Part shown: one piece after another, positions 35,117 through 45,189 of the stretch
Numbering within the stretch: position 1 is the first letter of the stretch
Layout of the letters: every line of letters starts with the position of its first letter
Source of the DNA: Wohlfahrtiimonas larvae
GTDB taxonomy: Bacteria; Pseudomonadota; Gammaproteobacteria; Cardiobacteriales; Wohlfahrtiimonadaceae
Direction: 5' to 3'
DNA: 64,000 bases
Assembly (NCBI RefSeq): GCF_039543665.1
Contig: NZ_BAABKE010000007.1
Location: 1 to 64,000, forward strand
The notes under the pieces: generated by a model
The model's database searches: none
What the model was told of the DNA's origin: nothing
What the model saw: the letters and a program-made list of their open reading frames with translations, nothing else
Program-made: the position numbers and the translations under genes

Positions 35117-35968
35117 ATGGCTCCCTCTGCATTGCTTGGTATTTTTTTCGTTGTCTTATCTCAGTTGGCTTTTGCTGGCATGGACAGCGTAATTAAATGG
35201 CTGAGTTCTGATTTATCCACCGCAACCATTATCTTTTTCCGCAATCTGATTACATTAATATGGATTGCCCCCGTCTTTTTAAGTACAGGCGAATTCAAAA
35301 ACTCATTGAAACGATTACCATTACATGCAGTTCGTTCATTATCCGGACAAATTGGCATGATTTTCATCTTCCTATCTTTAGCATTACTGCCTTTATCAGA
35401 TGCATCAGTATTGAGATCATTAACACCACTATTTGTACCAATTTTAGCTGCCATTTGGTTAAAAGAGAAACTCTCATGGCTATTAATCCCAAGCTTTTTA
35501 CTAGCTATCATTGGCTCTTGGATATTAGCGGGTGTAGATAAACCACAATTCTCAATATACTCATTTCTTCCCATTATCGCAGGAGTATTCGTTGCTATGG
35601 CAATGGTTGCGATTAAACGTATTAGTAGTGTTGCAAGTGGATCAGAAATTGTTTTCTATTTCTCATTAACGGGGGTTGTTTTTGCCATTGGCATGAGTTT
35701 ATTCACAGAATTTACACTACCGACAAATTATCAAGTTTGGCTAATGGTTTTATTGATGGGTATCTTTGGATCATTAGGACAAGTATGGATTACCAAAGCC
35801 AATCAATTTACTGATGCATCACTATTAGCACCTTTTTACTATCTCAATGCTGTATTTGGTGCTGTTTTATCCCATTTCTTTTGGCATGAAAAACTAGGTG
35901 TTTGGGGATGGATTGGAGCTGCAATTATTATTCTTGCTGGGTTATTAGTTGTACTTAAAAAGAAGTAG
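35117..35968 (+). CDS. EamA-family (DMT) transporter
   Basis: 283 aa, ten predicted helices in two EamA repeats, a different subfamily from the gene at 33291: it has the AGMDSVIKWLSSDLS start and the LALLPLSDASVL stretch typical of the YedA/SAM-carrier-like group. Substrate unknown. Divergent from the esterase gene with a 120-base gap. The 265-base gap downstream (35969-36233) holds no gene, only a GC-rich hairpin just before abgT. Confidence 0.87.
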   Translation: MAPSALLGIFFVVLSQLAFAGMDSVIKWLSSDLSTATIIFFRNLITLIWIAPVFLSTGEFKNSLKRLPLHAVRSLSGQIGMIFIFLSLALLPLSDASVLRSLTPLFVPILAAIWLKEKLSWLLIPSFLLAIIGSWILAGVDKPQFSIYSFLPIIAGVFVAMAMVAIKRISSVASGSEIVFYFSLTGVVFAIGMSLFTEFTLPTNYQVWLMVLLMGIFGSLGQVWITKANQFTDASLLAPFYYLNAVFGAVLSHFFWHEKLGVWGWIGAAIIILAGLLVVLKKK

Positions 35969-36180
35969 AAGATTTTATAGAATTTCTGCCGAATCATACA
36001 GAAAAATACAAGTCAATATTTATCATATGCTTAAATCCAACTATCAACACTCATTCAACTCTTAATTATTAGTATAATTCTTATAAATACACTCTATTCA
36101 TAAAAATATTAATATTATAAAATATTTATGTAGTCATAATGATTTACCTCATTCCTATTTTCTGTTAATAATCTTTAAAT

Positions 36181-36195
36181 ACCCGCGTTGCGGGT
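36181..36195 (+). promoter_or_regulatory. GC-rich hairpin in the abgT leader
   Basis: ACCCGC / GCGGGT, six-base arms with a three-base loop, standing alone in a very AT-rich leader 39 bases before the abgT ATG. It could be an RNA structure controlling translation or a weak attenuator. Confidence 0.4.
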
Positions 36196-36233
36196 TATAA
36201 ATATTTTAAATATGAGTAAGGCGGATATATATT

Positions 36234-37769
36234 ATGGCAACAACTATTAAACCTAACTTATTTACGCGATTTTTAGATAAAATCGAGTATTTAGGTAATA
36301 AACTTCCTGATCCCGTCATGATGTTCGTTGGATTATGTATCATCATTATATTAGCATCAGGAGCACTCAGTGCAATTGGTGTTTCTGCCTATAATCCTGT
36401 AACAAAAGAAACCATTCAAGTTGTAAACCTATTATCACTAGATGGCTTCACACAAATCTTAACTAAAGCAACTACAAACTTCACTAATTTTCCTGCTTTG
36501 GGCATGGTCTTGGTTGTAATGTTTGGCATTGGTGTTGCCGAGCATAGCGGATATTTTAAAGCACTAATGGTTGCTGCCGTTGAAAAAGCTCCTTTTAAAA
36601 TCATAGTACCAATACTTATTTTAGTAGCTATGCTAGGAACAATTGCAGGAGATGCATCTCAAATCATCATGCCACCAATTGCGGCAATGATTTTTTTACG
36701 TTTAGGTTATCATCCTATCGCGGGTTTAGTGATGGCTTATGCAGCAGCATTAGGAGCATTTGCAGCAAATGTTATCATTGGTGTTTCTGATGCTTTAGCG
36801 CTCTCATTCACAGAGGCAGGTTTAAAAACTATTGGTGCAGATGTTCCTGTAAATATTGCGATGAATTGGTATTTTATGACTGCTTCAATGTTTATTTTAT
36901 TAGCTGTGATCTTATTTGTTACATATAAAGTAATTATTCCACGTTTAGGCACATACACATCAGATGGTCAAGAACAAGATCACTTCACTGAGTTAACAAC
37001 CGTTGAAAAACGTGGACTTAGATATGCTAACTATACTGTGCTTGCTCTTATTGTTTTAATTATACTAGCGGCAATTCCCGAAACTAGCTTTTTAAGAAAT
37101 CCAACAACTAAAGGCTTGGTAGATGGACCATTGGTACAAGGTGTTGCTATTGTCATGGCATTTATGTTCTTTGTACCAGGTTTAGTTTATGCCGTTGTGA
37201 CTAAAACAGCCAAATCCTCCAAAGATATAGTCCATATGATGAATGAATCTATGGCAGGAATGAGTGGCTTTATTGTGATTGTGTTCTTTTCAGCACAGAT
37301 GATTGCTCTTTTTGCATGGAGTAATCTAGGTTTAATCATCGCAATCAAGGGAGCTTCACTACTCGAAGGGCAAAGCGGTATAGTATTAATTATTGGATTT
37401 ATTTGTTTAACAGCAACTGTCAATATTTTTATTGGTAGTGCTTCAGCAAAATGGGCATTGTTAGCACCTATTTTTATTCCTATGTTCTTATTTTTGGGTT
37501 ATCACCCTGCATTTACACAAGCAATTTATCGTGTGGGAGACTCTATTACCAATCCAATTACCCCGATGCTTGCTTATCTCCCTCTTTTATTATCTTTTGC
37601 AAAAAAATACGATAAAAATATGGGGCTAGGCACGCTCATCTCAAACTTATTCCCTTATACACTAGGACTTGGTATTGTTTGGACAATCTTTGTATTAATT
37701 TGGTATTGGACAGGATTACCTGTAGGCCCTGGTGGTCCTATTCACATTGATCCAAGTGCACTGAACTAA
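36234..37769 (+). CDS. abgT: AbgT-family transporter
   Basis: 511 aa, about 11-13 membrane segments, AbgT family (p-aminobenzoyl-glutamate importers and related sulfonamide exporters). Typical stretches: YLGNKLPDPVMMFVGLC at the N-terminus, TNFTNFPALGMVLVVMFGIG, and GDSITNPITPMLAYLPLLLS near the end. AAGGCGG lies upstream of the ATG. Directly followed (26-base gap) by an M20 amidohydrolase, the classic partner that cleaves the imported amide. Import of aminoacyl or p-aminobenzoyl-glutamate is inferred; export is also possible in this family. Confidence 0.88.
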   Translation: MATTIKPNLFTRFLDKIEYLGNKLPDPVMMFVGLCIIIILASGALSAIGVSAYNPVTKETIQVVNLLSLDGFTQILTKATTNFTNFPALGMVLVVMFGIGVAEHSGYFKALMVAAVEKAPFKIIVPILILVAMLGTIAGDASQIIMPPIAAMIFLRLGYHPIAGLVMAYAAALGAFAANVIIGVSDALALSFTEAGLKTIGADVPVNIAMNWYFMTASMFILLAVILFVTYKVIIPRLGTYTSDGQEQDHFTELTTVEKRGLRYANYTVLALIVLIILAAIPETSFLRNPTTKGLVDGPLVQGVAIVMAFMFFVPGLVYAVVTKTAKSSKDIVHMMNESMAGMSGFIVIVFFSAQMIALFAWSNLGLIIAIKGASLLEGQSGIVLIIGFICLTATVNIFIGSASAKWALLAPIFIPMFLFLGYHPAFTQAIYRVGDSITNPITPMLAYLPLLLSFAKKYDKNMGLGTLISNLFPYTLGLGIVWTIFVLIWYWTGLPVGPGGPIHIDPSALN

Positions 37770-37795
37770 ATCATATTTATATCTAAGGAAAAATT

Positions 37796-38983
37796 ATGGA
37801 AATTATTCATAGAGATGCTCTCAAATGCTATCAAACTAAACTTTTAGAATACCGACGTTATTTGCATGCACATCCAGAATTGTCATTCCAAGAGATTGAA
37901 ACACAAAAATATATTATTGAGCACATGAGCCAATTAAAACATGCTGAAATCATTCAGCCTGTTGGTACAAGTGTTTTAGTAAAGTTTGTGACAGGCAAGG
38001 CAGGACCAAAAATTGGTTTACGCGCTGATATAGATGCTCTAGCCATTTTGGAAGAACGACATGAATTAGAATTCAAGTCTAAAAATGATGGCGTAATGCA
38101 TGCTTGTGGCCATGACATCCATACAAGCATGTTAATGACTGCATGTCATTACTTTGATGAACACTTTGATAGCCTCACAGGCGAAGTTTGGGCAATCTTC
38201 CAGCATGCTGAAGAATTATTACCAGGTGGTGCTCAGGAATTAGTCAAAACCGGGCTATTCAATGAACTAGATTTTATTTATGGTCAGCATATTTGGTCAA
38301 ACCTACCAATGGGTACAATTGATGTAAAAGATGGTCCTGCTAGCTCTAATACAGATGCCTACATTATTAAAATTCAAGGAAAAGGCGGCCATGCTTCTCA
38401 GCCAGAGAACTCAATTGACCCAGTTATCATTGGCGCAACAATTGTACAGAAATTACAAACTATTGTTTCTCGTATGATCTCACCACAAGAAGCAGGTGTC
38501 ATCAGTAATACTTATTTTAGTTCTGGCCGTGAGTCTGCGATCAATGTGATTCCTGATGTTTGTTATTTAGGAGGTAGTGTCCGTTCATCTAGTGAAGAAA
38601 TGCGATATTTATTTAAAGATACTATTACGAAAATGGTGAAGTCTACTTGTGAAGATTATGGCGCTACATGCGAAATTGATTATACATTAGGCTATGGTGT
38701 TACTTTTAATAACCCAGAGAAAACAGCTTTTGTCCGTGCAATTGCCAACAAAGTTGAAGATGCAAAAATTATCGCAGATCAATGCATGTTGGGTGGTGAA
38801 GATTTCAGCGCTTTTGCATCCATTGTGCCTTCAACTTTTGTCTTTGTTGGTGGTGGGAATCCTGATTTAGATTTTAATTACCCTCATCATCATCCTAAGT
38901 TTGGAATCGATGAACATAGCATGATGTATGGTCTACAGCTATTAGTTAATGTTGTTGAACAATACCCATCTTATTTCAAATAA
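37796..38983 (+). CDS. M20-family amidohydrolase (AbgA/AbgB or hippurate hydrolase-like)
   Basis: 395-aa metallopeptidase of the M20D group. Metal ligands Cys104 and His106 in HACGHD, Glu139-Glu140 in HAEELLPGG, His164 in GQHIW, and a late His in HHPKF. The central dimerisation domain is marked by GKGGHASQPE. Cleaves amide bonds of N-acyl amino acids such as hippurate or p-aminobenzoyl-glutamate. It is the second gene of an operon with abgT and is followed by a terminator, so uptake and hydrolysis are probably coupled. E. coli has two such subunits (AbgA, AbgB); here there is one. Confidence 0.88.
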   Translation: MEIIHRDALKCYQTKLLEYRRYLHAHPELSFQEIETQKYIIEHMSQLKHAEIIQPVGTSVLVKFVTGKAGPKIGLRADIDALAILEERHELEFKSKNDGVMHACGHDIHTSMLMTACHYFDEHFDSLTGEVWAIFQHAEELLPGGAQELVKTGLFNELDFIYGQHIWSNLPMGTIDVKDGPASSNTDAYIIKIQGKGGHASQPENSIDPVIIGATIVQKLQTIVSRMISPQEAGVISNTYFSSGRESAINVIPDVCYLGGSVRSSSEEMRYLFKDTITKMVKSTCEDYGATCEIDYTLGYGVTFNNPEKTAFVRAIANKVEDAKIIADQCMLGGEDFSAFASIVPSTFVFVGGGNPDLDFNYPHHHPKFGIDEHSMMYGLQLLVNVVEQYPSYFK

Positions 38984-39001
38984 ATTCATACAATATTTTA
39001 C

Positions 39002-39029
39002 GGCATCAATTATTGAGATTGATGCCTTT
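39002..39029 (+). terminator. Terminator of the abgT operon
   Basis: Nine-base stem 39002-39010 / 39018-39026 with a seven-base loop, followed by TTTTT. Confidence 0.82.
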
Positions 39030-39137
39030 TTAATTAGTTACAAAACAATTTCAAAATCAAACAGATACCATACTATTCTTAATTGATAGATATTCTCACT
39101 CATTAGAAAAATACCCATAACATAAGCATTTTTAAGA

Positions 39138-39178
39138 TTGATTAACCTTAAAACAATCTGCTATCTTGCGACGTCGCA
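39138..39178 (+). promoter_or_regulatory. MFS promoter with overlapping palindromic operator
   Basis: TTGATT (39138-39143), 18-base spacer, extended -10 TGC-TATCTT (39162-39167). A perfect 12-base palindrome TGCGACGTCGCA at 39167-39178 touches the -10 and covers the start region, where a repressor would act. GC-rich palindrome in AT-rich DNA. The regulator is unknown and not in the window. Confidence 0.5.
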
Positions 39179-39242
39179 TACGCGATCTGTTGTTCTTATG
39201 TAGGTGATCAAGAACATAGAAATATTAATCAAAGGAGTTTAT

Positions 39243-40553
39243 ATGGGTTCGCAACATAATGACCATTTAAAAGCAGTGGTCATTAGAAAGGCATTCATTA
39301 AGTTGATGCCAATTCTATTGTTTTCATATGTTTTATCTTATCTCGATCGCGTTAATATCAGTTTTGCTGCGTTAACGATGATGGAAGACTTAGCACTCTC
39401 TGCTAAATTATTCGGTTATGGTACAGGTATTTTCTTCATCGGCTACTTTCTATTCGAAGTACCAAGCAACTTACTATTAACAAAATTCGGTGCACGTAAA
39501 TGGATTTCCCGCATCATGATCACATGGGGCATGGTTTCTGTTGGCATGGCATTTGTACAAGGTGATGTGAGTTTCTTGGTGATGCGATTTTTATTGGGTG
39601 CTGCTGAAGCTGGTTTCTTCCCAGGTGTTATTTTGTATTTAACATTCTGGTTCCCACAAGAATTCCGCGCACGTATCATCTCTGTATTCATGCTCTCTAT
39701 TCCTTTGTCATTAGCAGTCGGTGCGCCATTATCTACAGCACTTTTAGGCTTAAATGGCATTGGTGGATTGCATGGTTGGCAGTGGTTATTCATCATTGAA
39801 GGCGTACCAACAATCATCGTAGGTTTAATCTTCCTATGTGTGATGCCTGATCGCCCTAAAAATGCAAAATGGTTAAATGATGAAGAGAAAACTTACCTTC
39901 AAGGTGTTTTAGATGCAGAGAGCCTAAAAGTTGCTAAAAAGGCAGGAACCAAAGTATCCATGGCATTCAAGCACCCAATTGTATGGATTTTAGCAATCAT
40001 CTATATCTCTAATGTAACGGCTAACATTGGTTTATCTAGCTTCTTACCAAGAATCATCAAAGAACAAGGTACATTCACGAATATGCAAATTGGCTGGATC
40101 ACTTCTATTCCATATTTTGTTGGCGTATTAGGTAGCTTAACCTTTGGCTTCATGACTGATAAATATAAAAAACCTTTCATCTTCTTATTGGTTGCAATTT
40201 TATTAACAGGTTTAGGCTTAATTTTTGCAGGCTACTTATATGCACAAACAGCTATTGCAATGGCAATCATATCTGTCTCTGTCGCTGGTGTCGGGATTTA
40301 TGGATTTAAAGCACCATTTTGGTCATTACCATCTATGTTTTTAACAGGTGCTGCTGCTGCGACCGGTATTGCAATGATCAATTCAATTGGTAACTTAGGT
40401 GGATTCATTGGTCCATCAGTCATCGGTTATGTAAGAGATGCGACAGGCAGTTATGCTTCTGGTTTATATTTCTTAGGTGGTTTAAGTATTTTTGCATCAT
40501 TATTATCTATATTCTTAATGGCGAAATACTCTAAAATTGCACAACAAGACTAA
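39243..40553 (+). CDS. MFS transporter, anion:cation symporter (ACS) family
   Basis: 436 aa with 12 helices. The stretches YLDRVNISFAALTMMEDL and GYFLFEVPSNLLLTKFGAR, then RFLLGAAEAGFFPGVILYLT, are characteristic of ACS-family sugar-acid and carboxylate transporters (GudP, ExuT, phthalate-type). Substrate unknown; likely an organic acid. ATG 39243 has AAAGGAG upstream; the frame is open 13 codons further. Alone in its unit between the abgT terminator and a strong terminator at 40583, with a palindromic operator at its promoter, so it is probably substrate-induced. Confidence 0.88.
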   Translation: MGSQHNDHLKAVVIRKAFIKLMPILLFSYVLSYLDRVNISFAALTMMEDLALSAKLFGYGTGIFFIGYFLFEVPSNLLLTKFGARKWISRIMITWGMVSVGMAFVQGDVSFLVMRFLLGAAEAGFFPGVILYLTFWFPQEFRARIISVFMLSIPLSLAVGAPLSTALLGLNGIGGLHGWQWLFIIEGVPTIIVGLIFLCVMPDRPKNAKWLNDEEKTYLQGVLDAESLKVAKKAGTKVSMAFKHPIVWILAIIYISNVTANIGLSSFLPRIIKEQGTFTNMQIGWITSIPYFVGVLGSLTFGFMTDKYKKPFIFLLVAILLTGLGLIFAGYLYAQTAIAMAIISVSVAGVGIYGFKAPFWSLPSMFLTGAAAATGIAMINSIGNLGGFIGPSVIGYVRDATGSYASGLYFLGGLSIFASLLSIFLMAKYSKIAQQD

Positions 40554-40582
40554 TTTTTAACTCAGTTAAAATTTATTAGTAC

Positions 40583-40612
40583 ACAAAAGCAGAGTTTGAA
40601 CTCTGCTTTTGT
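40583..40612. terminator. Bidirectional terminator, MFS and Sel1-repeat gene
   Basis: 14-base inverted repeat 40583-40596 / 40599-40612 with a very short loop and A/T-rich edges, between convergent genes. Confidence 0.85.
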
Positions 40613-40630
40613 TTTTATCATCATACCATA

Positions 40631-43600
40631 TTAATATGGCCAATTAGCCTGCTGTTTATACGATTCTACCGCTTGATTTTGTGCTTCAATCTCTTCTGAA
40701 CTCATATCATTCATTAATTCATCTAATGCCCAGCTATCAATTAATTTTAAATAAAAATAAGCTTTAGCTATATTGCCTTGAGATTGATAATAATCAGATA
40801 AAATAGCCCCCGCATAAGTATTACCTTGTGCTAAGATTTTCTCAGCCCAATCTAAGCCAAACTGTTCTATTTCAGGTGTTGAATCAAAACCGTCAATCCC
40901 TCGTATTGCACTATTCACCATCATAACAACATCATCTAATGCGTATGGGTTTTCTGAATCCATTGTTTGATCGAGAATATCAACAAACAATGTCATGGCT
41001 TCTGATTTTTTCGGTGTAATGGGATCATTTAAATATAATGACACGATATTAATGCCGGATTTTAAATGCCCTTTCGTATAAGCTTTTTGATAAAACTCTA
41101 TCGCCTTTTGATTGCTTCTCGGTAAAGCACCATTACTGTATTCATACCAACGTGCAATATTTGTGTATTGTATGACTTTCTCTTCTTCTGGTAATGTTGC
41201 CAAAAGTTGTTCAGCCTCAGCAATCATATTTTGACCATAATAAAAACGTAACAAATTCAATTTAGCATCGGATAAAGTTTTGGCTGCACCTGAATATAAT
41301 CGAATAATCTCTTTCACCTGTGCTGGAGATAAAGGTGCTTCCATTTCTAATAATTGAGCTACTGTTTGTTGAGCATTAGCATGACCATGATCAGCAGCTT
41401 TTTGTAACCACATATTACGTTGATAATTCGTTAAAGATTGATAACTATAGGATAAACTCAAATAATATTGAGCATCCACAATATTCTTCTGAGCTGCCTG
41501 CGATACCAAATTAAATCCTTCTGCTCGAATTTGAGGTGAATCGACATAAGCATAATCTTCTAAATAATATTTCCCCAGTTTAAAAATTGCATTCATATCA
41601 CCTTTTCGAGATGGCACAACAACATCATAATAAAAATCAATATTTTCTAATGCTGAATAATAACCTTCTTTTGGTAACATTTTGTAATAACGCACAGCTT
41701 TATCCCAATTCATAGGAATATCTTTACCTATACGATAAGCTTCTGCTAATTGATAAGCTGCACTCTCATCTTTCAACTCTGCTAACTGTTCTAGTATTTT
41801 AAAATTTTCTACTAAATTTCGCTGTATACCAACACCCATTTGGTAAGCATAAGCTAATTCATCTAATGCATCTTTTTTCTCTTGTGTATTTAAACTAGCA
41901 CTTCTTTGTAAAACTGCATCAAAAGTATTCATACTATCTAAATAAACTTTTGCATCTTCTACATTGATCATTGCATATTGTGCAATCCATTCCAACATTT
42001 GTGCACGTGTAATGTTTATATCTCTAGCTTCAGTATAACGCTGATATAAATTCGCAAAATCAATGGTTGAATCAGTTAAAACAGCTTTCGCCAGTTGCTT
42101 CGTTGCTTTGCTAATATTTTGAGAATCTGCTGATTGGTCTAATAAATAGATCCATTCATTTAGGGTACTTTCATCATTCAAATCGCACCATTTCTCTATG
42201 ACTTCAATGGCAAGATCAGGGCGTTTATTACCTTGATAGAGGTAAAATAAAGTTCTTACAGCTTCCTGATCTTTTTCCTTTGCACGCGCGATTAAACCCT
42301 CTAAATATTCACGCTCATCTGCAATACGAGATTGATCATACTCTGCACGTTCAGAGAGATTTTCTATCTTTTGATACATTTGATCTGCTAAATCATATTC
42401 CAACTGAAAGAAATAGAACTCTGCTAACTGCTGGTAATTTTCATCATTAGGTTCTAAGGTAACTAACTTTTCTGTTAAAACTCTTTGTGCTGTGTAATCA
42501 TTCTTCTCTCGTGCATCATTCAATAATGCACGCACAGCTGTTAAATTCCCTTTATCCGCCCAATCACTCAATACTCTTAATGCTTCATCTACTTCGACAT
42601 TTTTCTCTAACATCCAACGAGCATAATTCACACAAGCTAAAGAGTTACCGTCATGACAGCTCTCTTTAATTTCGGCAAGTGCATCAAAATTCATACGATA
42701 AGGTTCAATTGTAACAAGCTTGAATAACCATTCTTGTATCAATGAAGATTGATCTTTTAACGATAATAATAAAGATAATGTCGCCGTATCCGCAGGTTGA
42801 TTTTCCACAACACTAATAATTAATGCCACACCTTCAGCTTGTAAGGTTGCATCATCACTTTGTGCTAATAACATACCCAATGGTACATGTGCATTCATAT
42901 TTGAAGTTAAGCGATACAATTCGATGGCTTTTTCAATATTTTGTTCTATCCCCTTACCATGATGATAACTCTCTGCTAATTCATAAGTTGCCTGATAATC
43001 TTCTGGATATTTTTCGATGATTTCAGCAAATAAAATATTAGCTTGCTGCTCATCTTTAGCAACATTGCCCTTACCATATTTCAGCATCATCGCTTGTAAC
43101 AATTTTGCTTGATCAAATTCTGTTGTATCATGATCCAATGTATTAATTTTTTGATAAAGTGCCAATGCTTTTTGTGCATCTTCATATTGCACATCTGAGT
43201 CATAAATCTGTGCTAGATACATTAATGTTTTTGAGTCATCAGGATTTAACGTCAATGCCTGATTTAAATTTGTGAAAACGTCTGGCATCACTTGATCACG
43301 ATAGCCCTGTTCATTATAAAGTAACCATGCTTTTTCACGATAAGCAGTGGCATCCTTTGGAAACTGTTCTATTGCACGATCATACCAATCCAATGCTTTT
43401 TTCAACGCAGATTTATCATATGCTCCCTCATCACCATAATATCGGCTTAAATTAATCATTGAGACATAATCACCCAATTCCGCTGCTCTGATTAAATAAG
43501 GAATAGCATCACTACCATAAAGGTTCTGACTAAGAAAAATATTAGCAGCAAGATCCCCTGATTCAGCCAATGGGATGATTTGATCAATGATGGGAGTTTT

Positions 43601-44605
43601 ATCTGCATACCAACCTTCATCTAAATAATACATTGCAATTGCTGCGCTTTGATCACCCAACTGAATAGCTTTTTCAAAATATTGTTTAGCAGTTTTAGGA
43701 TTATGACTAAGAGCCCCCATAATTCTAGCTGCACTTGCATTATTTTCAGCTTGTTGCTTAAACTGTGCTACAACACTGTCTACAATATTTTGTGGGCGCG
43801 TTTTTAATGGGGAGATATCTCTAATATTAAAATATACAGGATCATTGATTTCTGCAAAATGCTCATAGTATATTTTTGTATATTCATGATATTTAGCTTT
43901 ATCCGCAGGGAAACCTTCATATTCCCCATTGTATAAATCTCTTAAATAATAAACTGTGCTTTTAACACCTTGCTGATAAGCTGTTTCTAGATATTTTACA
44001 GCCTTTTGAGGTTCATAAGGAATATCGTCAAAAACTGTGTGTGCCTGCAATGCCATGATCCCCATATAGTAATGGGTCATAGCTGTTGGTTGGATATTAT
44101 GTGCTTTAGCAATTAAATCTACTAATACTTTAGGATCTTCAATGCCAAATAGCTCTTGATTGCTATAACCATGATTGATCATAAACTCATAAGCTTCTGG
44201 TAAATTAGCATCTAGTGCCATTTGAATATATTTTTGAAGCGCCTCAACTGTTGCAGGGTCTTTCACAATATCACTATCCCAACTACTATTACTGAGGGAT
44301 TTAAAAAGATTGTATGCTAAGTTATACGCTGACTTTGCATCACCTGCATCCGCAGCTTTCTTTAACCAGTGACGACCTTCTACAAGATCATATTCAGAAA
44401 AAGATTGATTTAACAAAAATGAACCATAAATAAAAGCCGCATCTTTTTCATCATTTTCCGCAGATACTTTAAACTCTGCAAAGCTTGAGGCAACATCAGC
44501 GTGATCAAAAGCATTCCAAGCTTTATCAACATCCGCCCAAGAAATTGCGGATAAACATAATAAGGAAACTGCTAATGCACTGCGCGGATAAGAGGGAAAC
44601 TTCAT
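40631..44605 (-). CDS. Very large secreted Sel1/TPR-repeat protein
   Basis: 1324 aa. Signal peptide cleaved near ISWAD (residue 25), then almost the entire chain is helical repeats of Sel1/TPR type, for example GRHWLKKAADAGDAKSAYNL, AKQYFEKAIQLGDQSAA, EKAIELYRLTSNMNAH, WDKAVRYYKMLPKEGY and NQKAIEFYQKAYTKGH. No membrane segment after the signal, so periplasmic or outer-membrane associated. Repeat scaffolds of this kind assemble or regulate envelope complexes; the partner is unknown. Unusually long for the family. AAAGG precedes the ATG. Single gene, divergent from yibN. Confidence 0.85.
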   Translation of the reverse strand: MKFPSYPRSALAVSLLCLSAISWADVDKAWNAFDHADVASSFAEFKVSAENDEKDAAFIYGSFLLNQSFSEYDLVEGRHWLKKAADAGDAKSAYNLAYNLFKSLSNSSWDSDIVKDPATVEALQKYIQMALDANLPEAYEFMINHGYSNQELFGIEDPKVLVDLIAKAHNIQPTAMTHYYMGIMALQAHTVFDDIPYEPQKAVKYLETAYQQGVKSTVYYLRDLYNGEYEGFPADKAKYHEYTKIYYEHFAEINDPVYFNIRDISPLKTRPQNIVDSVVAQFKQQAENNASAARIMGALSHNPKTAKQYFEKAIQLGDQSAAIAMYYLDEGWYADKTPIIDQIIPLAESGDLAANIFLSQNLYGSDAIPYLIRAAELGDYVSMINLSRYYGDEGAYDKSALKKALDWYDRAIEQFPKDATAYREKAWLLYNEQGYRDQVMPDVFTNLNQALTLNPDDSKTLMYLAQIYDSDVQYEDAQKALALYQKINTLDHDTTEFDQAKLLQAMMLKYGKGNVAKDEQQANILFAEIIEKYPEDYQATYELAESYHHGKGIEQNIEKAIELYRLTSNMNAHVPLGMLLAQSDDATLQAEGVALIISVVENQPADTATLSLLLSLKDQSSLIQEWLFKLVTIEPYRMNFDALAEIKESCHDGNSLACVNYARWMLEKNVEVDEALRVLSDWADKGNLTAVRALLNDAREKNDYTAQRVLTEKLVTLEPNDENYQQLAEFYFFQLEYDLADQMYQKIENLSERAEYDQSRIADEREYLEGLIARAKEKDQEAVRTLFYLYQGNKRPDLAIEVIEKWCDLNDESTLNEWIYLLDQSADSQNISKATKQLAKAVLTDSTIDFANLYQRYTEARDINITRAQMLEWIAQYAMINVEDAKVYLDSMNTFDAVLQRSASLNTQEKKDALDELAYAYQMGVGIQRNLVENFKILEQLAELKDESAAYQLAEAYRIGKDIPMNWDKAVRYYKMLPKEGYYSALENIDFYYDVVVPSRKGDMNAIFKLGKYYLEDYAYVDSPQIRAEGFNLVSQAAQKNIVDAQYYLSLSYSYQSLTNYQRNMWLQKAADHGHANAQQTVAQLLEMEAPLSPAQVKEIIRLYSGAAKTLSDAKLNLLRFYYGQNMIAEAEQLLATLPEEEKVIQYTNIARWYEYSNGALPRSNQKAIEFYQKAYTKGHLKSGINIVSLYLNDPITPKKSEAMTLFVDILDQTMDSENPYALDDVVMMVNSAIRGIDGFDSTPEIEQFGLDWAEKILAQGNTYAGAILSDYYQSQGNIAKAYFYLKLIDSWALDELMNDMSSEEIEAQNQAVESYKQQANWPY

Positions 44606-44748
44606 AAAAAACCTTTAGGCAAAGTAGAGTCATTCGATCTGTGAATAAATAGCATAATCATTATAAAATATGAATAACAATTATTATCTATTTACTGATA
44701 GAATAGCGGTTTTACGATTTTTGTATGATCTCAAGGGATATCATCACT

Positions 44749-45180
44749 ATGACTTTTATGGAATTTTTTCATGCTGAATGGATGTGGTTTGCGGGTTTAG
44801 CAGTTGTATTTATTCTCATCATTATGAATGAAATTAAAACTGTTAAACACAAAGCTTTCATCATTTCAGCAGCCAAAGCATTACAATTATCTAACAATGA
44901 TGAAGCCATCTTTGTAGATATTCGTGATGCAGATACATTTAAAAAATCTCATATCCCTAGTTCGGTTCATGTTGCAGCAGAACAACTTGCAACCAAATTA
45001 GTGGACGGTACTCGCTTTAAAGATAAAGTAATTATCCTTTACTGTGACTCTGGCGCAACTTCAATAGATAAAGTTGAAAAATTACGCAAAGAACACGCAA
45101 ATTTAAGCCTTTTCTCACTTCAAGGTGGGTTAAATGGTTGGTTACAAACAAATTTACCAGTTGAATCATCGAAGAAATAG
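44749..45180 (+). CDS. yibN: Rhodanese-like membrane protein YibN
   Basis: 143 aa: one N-terminal membrane helix (about 11-27), then a single rhodanese domain with active-site Cys99 in LYCDSGATS, where a persulfide can form. ATG 44749 has CAAGGGA upstream; an in-frame ATG eight codons earlier is less likely. First gene of the gammaproteobacterial trio yibN-grxC-secB, with nine bases to grxC. The precise role of YibN is unsettled; it is linked to membrane insertion and sulfur chemistry. Confidence 0.88.
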   Translation: MTFMEFFHAEWMWFAGLAVVFILIIMNEIKTVKHKAFIISAAKALQLSNNDEAIFVDIRDADTFKKSHIPSSVHVAAEQLATKLVDGTRFKDKVIILYCDSGATSIDKVEKLRKEHANLSLFSLQGGLNGWLQTNLPVESSKK

Positions 45181-45189
45181 GAGTTCACT

